Source of the DNA: Leptolyngbyaceae cyanobacterium CSU_1_3
GTDB taxonomy: Bacteria; Cyanobacteriota; Cyanobacteriia; Leptolyngbyales; Leptolyngbyaceae
Reading direction: 5' to 3'
DNA: 42,531 nt
Assembly (NCBI GenBank): GCA_012034655.1
Contig: JAAUOZ010000027.1
Location: forward strand, 1 to 42,531
This document shows, one piece after another, positions 35,747 through 42,531 of this stretch (positions are counted from its first letter, which is position 1; each line of letters opens with the position of its first letter). The position numbers were made by a program, and so were the translations under genes. Under the pieces are notes generated by a model. It was not told the DNA's origin, did not search any database, and saw only the letters and a program-made list of their open reading frames with translations.

Positions 35747-37366
35747 TCAACGTTCTAAAATTGCAGACTCTTTTAGCCAAATTTCAACAAAGCTTGTGAG
35801 CCGAGCATCGATCGATTGGCAGCGGCTCAAATCAATTTTTAGCAAGGTTTTCATCCAATACTTAAGATGAGACTGAAAGGACAAATTTAATCGGATCACT
35901 TGCGGTAACAGGTCGATCGTGGTGAGGTTAAACCGCTCTAAGATTTTTGATTGCTCCCAGTGTTGCTGGTGGTGTAGGTATAAGACTAGTCTTTCATGGC
36001 TTTGGAGTTGTTGTAGATGCGTATCCAAATGAGTGTAAAAATAGTTTTTACAATAATGGCTGAGGTATTCATCTAAAGCATCAATAAATGAATCGTCTTG
36101 CTGTAAAATTTCATAGTTTTGGGCAGCCAATTTTTGAATCAGCAGCAACACCAATGTTTTTTTGTAGCGTTTGATCTGACGAGAAAGCTGGTATTGCTTT
36201 TCGAGTTTCAGTTCTGGTTTGAGCAGCCGCAAAATCTCAGCGTGGCTCAGTTCTAGCCCAAACCAAAGATTGAGCATAATTTGGGCCACCTCAGGAAGCT
36301 CGGCAAAAGATTGGGCGACGATCGTTCCTATTTGTGTCACCTGCTCAACTCGCATCAAATCAGCCAACCCATCCGTCGTGTGGTGGGTCTCCTGCAATAG
36401 CCGATCCAAGACGGCATCAGAACTGCGATATTGTCTGACAGCTTGGGCGATCGCTTCAAGGTTGGGCAAAATGCTTTCGGCGGAGATCGCAGTGGTAATG
36501 CCGTAGGGTTTGCAGCGCTGACGGTAGCGATCGTGCATTTCTTGTAGTTGCAGTTCTGTGGGCGGCGGCAATTGATTTTGTTGCACTTGTCGGGTCTGGT
36601 AAATCTCCTTAAAGCAACGCCAGATCAGGCAAGATTGAGCCATCTTTGAGTTGGTATATCCATCTGCCTGAAGGGCTGCGGTGAGTTCTTTTTGCGACAA
36701 ATATCTGAGTAACTTCCAGGTTGAATCATTTCGCATTGTGTTTAGCTGAATGATTCTTGCTAGCATTTTCTCCAGTGTTTTTTCAGCGTAGGTTCTGATG
36801 GTAGTATTTTTACGTCCGATCTGAAAGTTTTGGAGTATTTTTGTCGATTGAGTTGCGTTCTCTGCTGCAATCTGAAAGCAATCTTCTAGAGAATACTCGT
36901 GACTGAGATTGGAGGGTGCAATTTTTGTAGAGTAAAAGTGTTGCGCCGCATACCAGCAAGAAGGCTGCAAGTAAGCTGAAAGCAGTCTATGGGCGATCGT
37001 GGCGGGTTCTCGCAAAAAATCGGTCGTCTGCAATTCTTCTCGTCTAGCAACGAGTTGATCGTGAATCGTCCATATTCCATCATTAACTTCGGGTGCAGTT
37101 TCGACGAAACGATCGAGAAATTGCGGGTCATGTTGCTGTGCTCTGAGCAAAAAATATCTAGCCCAGGCATCTTTATTAACGCTCAAATTTTCACGGACAA
37201 TGGGGCGAAGCATTCGCTGCAAGGAGCGATCGCTCACCCAGTTTGGCACACGATAGCCATAGCAATTTTGGGGCACGCAAAAGGTCGAAAACTCCCGCAC
37301 GATACTTTCTTTGGATGCACCCATTCGATCGCTTTGCCTCATGTTTGCCGCTAACTGATACCCCAT
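35747..37366 (-). CDS. Divergent sigma-70-like protein (cyanobacterial)
   Basis: This 539-residue helical protein has no fully conserved sigma region 2, but residues about 356-412 ('LPEVAQIMLNLWFGLELSHA', then 'QYQLSRQIKRYKKTLVLLL') follow the sigma-70 region 4 pattern: acidic L-x-E start, 'GL', helix-turn-helix, then a basic recognition stretch. I recall such proteins annotated as sigma-70-like and located next to DUF1822 genes in other cyanobacteria. A promoter-binding role is inferred only. The gene is AT-richer than the housekeeping genes. The start ATG 37366 has GAGGG 6-9 bases upstream; ATGs at 37342 and 37324 are alternatives. It is first in the run sigma-like - DUF1822 - orthocaspase. 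Confidence 0.65.
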   Translation of the reverse strand: MGYQLAANMRQSDRMGASKESIVREFSTFCVPQNCYGYRVPNWVSDRSLQRMLRPIVRENLSVNKDAWARYFLLRAQQHDPQFLDRFVETAPEVNDGIWTIHDQLVARREELQTTDFLREPATIAHRLLSAYLQPSCWYAAQHFYSTKIAPSNLSHEYSLEDCFQIAAENATQSTKILQNFQIGRKNTTIRTYAEKTLEKMLARIIQLNTMRNDSTWKLLRYLSQKELTAALQADGYTNSKMAQSCLIWRCFKEIYQTRQVQQNQLPPPTELQLQEMHDRYRQRCKPYGITTAISAESILPNLEAIAQAVRQYRSSDAVLDRLLQETHHTTDGLADLMRVEQVTQIGTIVAQSFAELPEVAQIMLNLWFGLELSHAEILRLLKPELKLEKQYQLSRQIKRYKKTLVLLLIQKLAAQNYEILQQDDSFIDALDEYLSHYCKNYFYTHLDTHLQQLQSHERLVLYLHHQQHWEQSKILERFNLTTIDLLPQVIRLNLSFQSHLKYWMKTLLKIDLSRCQSIDARLTSFVEIWLKESAILER

Positions 37367-37528
37367 AAGCCCTCTGAGTCAGTGTTGATCTCTTTACTAA
37401 CTCATTAGTTTTGGTCTGAATGGAATATGCACCTGGCGTGAAAAAATTTTCCACTGCTTACAGTTCGCGGCGATCGGGGGCGAATCAGGCAGATTTAAAG
37501 GTTTTTAGTAAATGAGAATTTACCAAAG

Positions 37529-37704
37529 CAAGGAATGTAGATTTATGAATGCCGAAATCTTCGCCTTCATCCTCTCACCCCTTTTTCCAAGTTGGGAGCA
37601 GGGGAACCGGACTCTTGCTTGCGCCTCCCAGGTTGGGAGAGCAGGGTGGGGTGAGGGCGAAACAACCTTGCAGTGGACGGAATTATTTAGTCCACGCTCC
37701 TAAG
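37529..37704 (-). repeat. MITE-like element, copy 5 (176 bp, inverted orientation)
   Basis: It starts AAGGAATGTAGATTTATGAA and ends TTAGTCCACGCTCCTAAG, the reverse of copies 3 and 4, with the CCTTGCAGTGGACGGAATTA block near the right. It lies between the sigma-like gene and purU, a 449-base gap that has no gene. Beyond it (37735-37790) a TTTCGACTGCGTTCAACCC core belongs to the other repeat family. Confidence 0.75.
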
Positions 37705-37815
37705 GAGCAGGGTGAAATTAAAGCCCTGGGGTGGGCGGGTTTCGACTGCGTTCAACCCTTCTCTAGGAGAAATTTTGAGGGTTTGCGTTAATTTCACCCC
37801 ATTACTTATTATTTC

Positions 37816-38675
37816 TTAGCGGAACACAATTGTTTTGTTGCCATGTTGTAGAACGCGATCTTCAACGTGGTAGCGCAGGCCTCTTGCCAACACTGCTTTC
37901 TCGATATCTTTGCCATATCGCACCAAATCTTCAACCGAATCGGAGTGATCAATCGATTTACATCTTGGTCGATAATGGGCCCAGCATCCAATTCTGCGGT
38001 GACGTAATGACAAGTTGCGCCGATGAGTTTTACACCCCGATCGTAGGCTTGGTGATAGGGTTTTGCGCCCACAAACGAAGGCAAAAACGAGTGATGAATA
38101 TTGATAATCTGTCCGGGGTAGCGATCGCATATCTCCGGCGTGAGAATTTGCATATAGCGCGCCAACACCATTACATCTCCCTTCGCTTCCTCAAACAAAT
38201 ATTGAATCTTGTCGTAGGCACTCTGCTTAGTTTGTGGGGTGACAGGCACATGGCAAAACGGAATACCATGCCACTCAACAAACCTACGAAAATTCTCGTG
38301 ATTAGAAATGACACAGGGAATTTCAATATCAAGCTCTTTGCTCTGCCAACGTGCTAATAGATCATATAAACAATGTTCTAATTTAGAGACCAAAATAACA
38401 ACGCGCTTCTTCTGAATTGAGTCTGTTATTTTCCAATCCATCTGAAAGGATTGTGCGATCGGTTCAAACTGTCGTCGAAATTCCTCAATAGCAAGCGGCA
38501 GTGAATCGGCCAGAATTTCTTGCCGCATAAAGAAACGCTGAACCGTCTGGTCTGCATGGTGTTGCGCTTCAACAATCCAGCCTTGATGATTGGCAATGAA
38601 GGTGCTCACTGCGGCTACAACACCAACCCGATCGGGACAGGACAGACTTAAGATATATCGTCGTGCAGTAGACAC
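37816..38675 (-). CDS. purU: Formyltetrahydrofolate deformylase PurU (frameshift near 37951-37957)
   Basis: PurU hydrolyses 10-formyl-THF to formate and THF, balancing one-carbon pools. An N-terminal ACT domain (residues 1-80, 'YILSLSCPDRVGVVAAVSTF') precedes the formyltransferase fold with 'GQIINIHHSFLPSFVGAKPY' and 'TAELDAGPIIDQDV', carrying the Asn-His-Asp catalytic set. After QDVN the frame goes wrong (continuing to a stop at 37809), while the genuine end, 'IDHSDSVEDLVRYGKDIEKA' to GNKTIVFR, lies one frame over and stops at 37816. One base added near 37951-37957 gives 286 residues, the family norm. The AAAAAAGCGATCGC hairpin upstream belongs to ndhD. Purine gene purN is at 9.9 kb. Confidence 0.9.
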
Positions 38676-38728
38676 GTTGAAGACTTTGAGAGGGCTTCAG
38701 TGATCATAGTGCCTGATGAGTAGAATGC

Positions 38729-38767
38729 AAAAAAGCGATCGCCCTACTACAGAGCGATCGCTTTTTT
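38729..38767 (-). terminator. Terminator of ndhD
   Basis: AAAAAAGCGATCGC (38729-38742) and AGCGATCGCTTTTTT (38753-38767) form a strong stem flanked by A and T runs, so it can act on either strand. It lies about 35 bases past the ndhD stop and just upstream of purU. Confidence 0.85.
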
Positions 38768-38801
38768 AGAGTTGAGCTTGAAAATTGAGCGCAGGCTCAG
38801 A

Positions 38802-40502
38802 CTAGGGGATAAACCCTAGCACAGGCGCAGGCTTTACCTCAGCGATCGCAGGGCTTCCCAACCCTTGAGCGTAGATTTGAGCATTCCCCGCCGAAGCCTG
38901 ACGATAAGACTCGCGGACTTGAGCATTCACCGCCACCGTCTTTACATCAAACATTTGTGTTGCCAACTTGGGGTAGAACCCGATCGCCACAATCAGTGAC
39001 AGGAAACAAGCCGCAATAAACACTTCACGAGGGTTGGCATCCTCAAACTTGGCATCGATCGGCAGGATGCAATTTGTACCAAAGCAGGCTGCTTCCTCGT
39101 TGCCTTCAGCCTTCATCTCTACATCACTCAGATCGCAGGAAGGCACGACATCACACATCAAGTCAGCGCTCGACCCATAAAACACCTGCCTCAACATCGA
39201 AAGCAGATAGATCGGTGTGAGAATCAGCCCCACTGCGGAGAGAAACACCGTCACCGTGCGGAACGTAGCACTGTAGATGTCACTCGTTGTGATGCCAACA
39301 AATACTGCAATCTCACTCACAAATCCACTCATGCCGGGCAAAGCCAAAGATGCCATAGCAGCGATCGTAAACAGGGCAAACACCCTGGGCATCGCCTGAC
39401 CCATTCCACCCATTTGATTCATCATCATCGTGTGAGTGCGATCGTAGGTGACACCTGCCAAAAAGAAGAGCACCGACGCAATCAGCCCGTGGGAAATCAT
39501 CTGCAACAGTGCACCGCTCACTCCGACATCTGTAAAAGATGCAATCCCCAGCAGCACAAAGCCCATATGAGAAATCGACGAGTAGGCCAGGCGACGCTTC
39601 ATGTTTGTCTGAGCAAAAGAATTCAATGCGCCGTAGACAATGTTGACAACTCCCAAGATTGCCAGCATCGGGGCAAAATAAACGTGAGCATTGGGCAGAA
39701 GTTCTAAATTGAAGCGAATCAGACCGTACCCTCCCATCTTCAGCAAGACACCCGCCAAAATCATTGACACCGGGGAAGAAGCTTCGCCGTGGGCATCGGG
39801 GAGCCAAGTGTGCAGTGGGAAGATGGCCAACTTCACCCCAAAGGTAATCAACAACCCTGCATAGAGAAACAATTCTAGGGGTAATGGAAACTGCTTTAAG
39901 CTAAGTTCTGCGAGATCAAAGGTAATAGTATCGCCATAGAATGCCATCGCCAGAGCAGCAACTAGAATGAAAACCGAAGCGATCGCGGTATACATCAAAA
40001 ACTTGGTGGCGGCATAGCGGCGATTTTGCCCACCCCAGATACAAACGAGCAGATATACAGGAACCAGTTCAATTTCCCACATGATGAAGAACAGCAACGC
40101 ATCTTGAGCGACAAACACGCCAATCTGCGCGGCATATAGCACCAGCATCATTGCATAAAACAATCGTGGTCTACGATCGACTCGCCAAGCCGCAAACATG
40201 GAGAGGGTGGTCACTAGCCCAGCCAAAAGCACCAGCGGAGCAGACAAACCATCGACAGAAACGGCCCAGTTTAGACCCAACTGGGGCAACCATGCCATCT
40301 TCTCAACTAGTTGGAACGTCGAACTGCTGGCATCATAATGATTCCAAAACGTGTAGCACATCAAAGCAAAGTCTGCGATCCCGATACCGAGGGCATACCA
40401 GCGCACAAATTTGCCGCTTTTGTCAGGCAGCAAGGGGATGAGCATGGAAGCAATGAGTGGCAGCAGGATGATCGTTGTCAACCAAGGAAAATGATCCATC
40501 AT
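38802..40502 (-). CDS. ndhD: NAD(P)H-quinone oxidoreductase subunit 4 (NdhD)
   Basis: NdhD is a proton-pumping antenna subunit of the thylakoid NDH-1 complex, used in respiration and cyclic electron flow. The 566-residue protein has about 14 hydrophobic helices. Characteristic motifs: '[20 protein letters not shown]' with the key Glu143/Glu145, '[20 protein letters not shown]' with Lys224, and '[20 protein letters not shown]'. A soluble loop at about 446-485 carries four cysteines (C450, C456, C473, C478: CDVVPSC and CFGTNC). I associate this insert with an NdhD2-type paralogue rather than NdhD1, but cannot verify this. Two ATGs are adjacent (40502, 40499). A terminator follows. It diverges from oriC/dnaN. 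Confidence 0.95.
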   Translation of the reverse strand: MMDHFPWLTTIILLPLIASMLIPLLPDKSGKFVRWYALGIGIADFALMCYTFWNHYDASSSTFQLVEKMAWLPQLGLNWAVSVDGLSAPLVLLAGLVTTLSMFAAWRVDRRPRLFYAMMLVLYAAQIGVFVAQDALLFFIMWEIELVPVYLLVCIWGGQNRRYAATKFLMYTAIASVFILVAALAMAFYGDTITFDLAELSLKQFPLPLELFLYAGLLITFGVKLAIFPLHTWLPDAHGEASSPVSMILAGVLLKMGGYGLIRFNLELLPNAHVYFAPMLAILGVVNIVYGALNSFAQTNMKRRLAYSSISHMGFVLLGIASFTDVGVSGALLQMISHGLIASVLFFLAGVTYDRTHTMMMNQMGGMGQAMPRVFALFTIAAMASLALPGMSGFVSEIAVFVGITTSDIYSATFRTVTVFLSAVGLILTPIYLLSMLRQVFYGSSADLMCDVVPSCDLSDVEMKAEGNEEAACFGTNCILPIDAKFEDANPREVFIAACFLSLIVAIGFYPKLATQMFDVKTVAVNAQVRESYRQASAGNAQIYAQGLGSPAIAEVKPAPVLGFIP

Positions 40503-40928
40503 GGCGATAAGAATAAATACCTATCTGTGAGTTATGAGTATCTTACTAAACTTTGTTAAGCATTATTCATCAATCCTTTACGTTTGAGAGATTCAGGACA
40601 ATCTATGGCTCTAGTTCTTTCTCACAAGAGGGAGATAGCCTAACGGAGTGCGATGGGAATGGATGAAAATTGATGAAAGTAGAGGCACGATCGTGGGGTG
40701 CTCTCGACTCGGTTAAGATGCCCACGATCGACCCTTCTCTCAACCAAGAGTTGCCCATAAGAGTTGCCTTATCTATCTACGCAACCAATTTACTGAGTAC
40801 TCGCAACTCTAGTCATGGCAGATCTGACCCTGTGAAGGGCAGTTGCTCAATTGGTATTCTCAATTCTTGAAGTGCTTCATCAAGTTTGATTAATTTTTTT
40901 GACCAGAGCCGCTCGATCGTTCGCTTCT
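40503..40928. other. ndhD upstream region, left part of the ndhD-dnaN gap
   Basis: There is no convincing gene. A 66-codon ORF exists (40670-40870) but has no recognisable motif or ribosome-binding site, so I do not call it. The AT-rich TAATTTTTTTGACC (near 40891) could be part of the unwinding region next to the DnaA boxes. Confidence 0.4.
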
Positions 40929-41113
40929 TGTGGAAAACTCTGGCAGATTCTGTGGAAAACTTTGCGAAAATTCTCAACATTTAGTGGGGAACCTCAAAAA
41001 AATCTCTACATCTAGTGGCAAAAATCGCTCTTTTCCACAGGTTTTCCACAGGTTAAACGACCTTGCAAACCCCTTGAGAAAGACGATCGAAGACTTTTTC
41101 CACAGTTTCCACA
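40929..41113. other. oriC: Probable chromosomal replication origin (oriC): DnaA-box cluster
   Basis: Five perfect cyanobacterial DnaA boxes TTTTCCACA are found: on the minus strand at 40929-40937 and 40951-40959 (as TGTGGAAAA), and on the plus strand at 41031-41039, 41042-41050 and 41096-41104. A sixth, GTTTCCACA at 41105-41113, has one mismatch. Degenerate relatives appear at about 40982 and 41013. Boxes converge from both sides on the middle at about 40960-41030. dnaN starts 200 bases downstream, an arrangement known in other cyanobacteria. The remaining DNA to 41313 shows no gene. Confidence 0.88.
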
Positions 41114-41313
41114 GTTTCTCTTGCCACCCGTTAGTTCTCCCATTTAAGCGCTACAATCCTCTCACAAAGCCAACTCTAGACTTGATAGATCGATTTCACA
41201 ATGGGTGTTAATATGCTCAAGCAAGATTTCCAAATCGGTTCTAGCCCCTAGCCAAACTTAGACTCGATCGACTCAGATAGCGCCTTCCCTACCACTCACC
41301 CCTCCAAACTGCC

Positions 41314-42471
41314 ATGAAACTGGTCTGCGCCCAAAACAACCTCAATTCTCATCTATCGCTGGTTAGCCGTGCGGTTTCGTCGCGACCCACCCATCCAGTT
41401 TTAGCCAACATCCTCCTCAGCGCCGATGCCAAAACTCAGCAAGTCAGCCTCAGTGCTTTCGACTTGAGTTTGGGCATCCAGACCAGCTTTTCCGCCCAGG
41501 TTCAAGAAGGGGGAACGCTAACGCTGCCTGCCAAACTGCTAGGTGACATCGTTGCGCGGCTGCCTGACGGCGACATCACCCTAGACAGCGATCTGAACGC
41601 TGAGACGGGGATGTTGACCACGCTGACCTGTGCATCGGGACGTTATCAGATGCGCGGCATGAGTGCAGAAGAATTTCCAGAACTGCCCGCGATCGAAGAT
41701 GGTGAACTGGCTCATCTCTCCACCGAAGCCTTGATCGATGGTCTGCGCGGCACACTTTTCTCCTCAAGCGGTGACGAAACCAAGCAAGTGCTGACTGGCG
41801 TTCATCTGAGCCTCCAGCCTGATGGGTTGGAGTTTGCCGCCACCGATGGCCACCGTTTAGCGGTGGTGCAGACCATCAACCAAGATGAGGACGGTTCCCC
41901 CGCTAGCAAAACCGAAAACGATGCCAGCCTGGATGTGACGATTCCAGCGAAGGCGCTGCAAGAACTGATTAAAATGCTGGGGCAAAGTGGCGCATCGATC
42001 GCCGTCCGTTTTGATCAAGGTCAAGTTGTCTTCGAGTGGACAAATCAACGCTTGACGAGCCGACTCCTAGAAGGACAATATCCCAACTATCGCCAACTCA
42101 TTCCTCGTCAGTTTTCTCATCAAATGACCCTCGATCGCCGCGTCCTCCTCGGAGCGTTAGAACGAATTTCTGTCCTTGCCGACCAAAAGAACAACATTGT
42201 CAAAATGAGTCTAGACGGCAACAACCAGGAACTAACCCTGTCGGTGGATGCTCAAGACGTGGGCAGCGGTCGTGAATCGATGACCGCCCAAATTACTGGA
42301 GATAGCTTAGATGTGGCGTTCAACGTCAAGTATCTAGTCGATGGCTTAAAGGCGATCGCAACGACTGATGTACAAATGCAACTCAACACTGCAACCAGCC
42401 CTGCTATTCTCAGCCCCCTTGGAAGTCTGAAAATGACTTACCTGGTGATGCCTGTGCAAGTAAGATCCTGA
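41314..42471 (+). CDS. dnaN: DNA polymerase III beta sliding clamp
   Basis: The 385-residue ring-forming processivity factor encircles DNA and binds the polymerase and other replication proteins. The N-terminus MKLVCAQNNLNSHLSLVSRA is family-typical. Further motifs are 'PTHPVLANILLSADAKTQQV', 'EFPELPAIEDGE', 'AATDGHRLAVV' (the conserved DGHRL), 'VFEWTNQRLTSRLLEGQYPNYRQ' cut into its core 'RLLEGQYPNYRQLIP', and the C-terminal 'LSPLGSLKMTYLVMPVQVRS' which forms the hydrophobic partner-binding cleft. The frame is intact. ATG 41314 is the first good Met. It lies directly beside the DnaA-box cluster, so the gene is origin-proximal and present at high copy during replication. Confidence 0.97.
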   Translation: MKLVCAQNNLNSHLSLVSRAVSSRPTHPVLANILLSADAKTQQVSLSAFDLSLGIQTSFSAQVQEGGTLTLPAKLLGDIVARLPDGDITLDSDLNAETGMLTTLTCASGRYQMRGMSAEEFPELPAIEDGELAHLSTEALIDGLRGTLFSSSGDETKQVLTGVHLSLQPDGLEFAATDGHRLAVVQTINQDEDGSPASKTENDASLDVTIPAKALQELIKMLGQSGASIAVRFDQGQVVFEWTNQRLTSRLLEGQYPNYRQLIPRQFSHQMTLDRRVLLGALERISVLADQKNNIVKMSLDGNNQELTLSVDAQDVGSGRESMTAQITGDSLDVAFNVKYLVDGLKAIATTDVQMQLNTATSPAILSPLGSLKMTYLVMPVQVRS

Positions 42472-42507
42472 GAACTATTAACTCGCGGCAATGTTTGGTT
42501 TGACACG

Positions 42508-42531
42508 TTTTGAGGTCGTGCTTCGACTTCA
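42508..42531 (+). repeat. Start of a TTCGACTnCGCTCA-type repeat, cut by window end
   Basis: GAGGTCGTGCTTCGACTTCA matches the start of the 26916-26991 tandem (GGGTCGTGCTTCGACTTC). Confidence 0.5.

Noticed and set aside
40670..40870. A 66-codon ORF upstream of oriC
   Set aside because: No ribosome-binding site, no family resemblance, low-complexity composition; likely chance.

Overview
The window reads as chromosomal DNA of a cyanobacterium. The palindrome GCGATCGC (HIP1) and its core CGATCG recur throughout, as is typical of many cyanobacteria. The gene content is also cyanobacterial: NdhD, SigC, the FtsW/CcdA/Ccs1 order, DUF29, DUF1822 and DUF3386 families, an orthocaspase, a GH57 enzyme, and dnaN beside a cluster of DnaA boxes. 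Species cannot be named from this; a filamentous, repeat-rich lineage is my guess.

Layout. 0-6.5 kb: DUF29 protein, zinc dehydrogenase, a secreted protein, then ftsW, ccdA and ccs1 (septal wall synthesis and cytochrome c maturation). 6.5-8.5 kb: an AT-richer type II restriction-modification pair (HindVP-type nuclease plus C5 methyltransferase). 8.6-12.7 kb: CDF transporter, purN, an orphan sugar-type ABC permease and two tiny proteins. 13-15 kb: tRNA-Val(GAC) and sigC with a clear terminator. 15.4-20 kb (minus strand): a peptidoglycan-binding/SH3 protein, clpB and a CbiO-type ATPase. 20-24 kb: an ArsR regulator with an inverted-repeat operator candidate, a YCII protein, the small SRP RNA, lepA and a ribbon-helix-helix-like protein. 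24-31 kb: an orphan histidine kinase, a DUF3386 protein, Nfu, a GH57 glucan enzyme and a seven-bladed WD40 protein. 31.5-37.4 kb (minus strand): a sigma-70-like protein, a DUF1822 protein and an orthocaspase, the best candidate here for a poorly described system. 37.8-42.5 kb: purU, ndhD, the probable chromosomal origin oriC, and dnaN.

Two things matter for anyone using this sequence. First, seven genes (ftsW, ccdA, the methyltransferase, the histidine kinase, GH57, WD40, purU) are broken by single-base frameshifts, eight in total. Every one is restored by adding one base, several lie in homopolymer runs, and the restored lengths are family-typical. I read these as deletion errors in the sequence rather than decay; a possible ninth, of a different kind, lies at the kinase N-terminus. 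Second, intergenic DNA is crowded with mobile-looking short repeats: a 130-176 bp MITE-like family with terminal inverted repeats near CTTAGGAACGTGGATT, a different 99-bp inverted-repeat element inside the sigma/caspase cluster, hairpin elements near 20.1 kb, TTCGACTnCGCTCAG-type repeats, and six short perfect or near-perfect tandem duplications. One MITE end supplies the stop codon of the orthocaspase.
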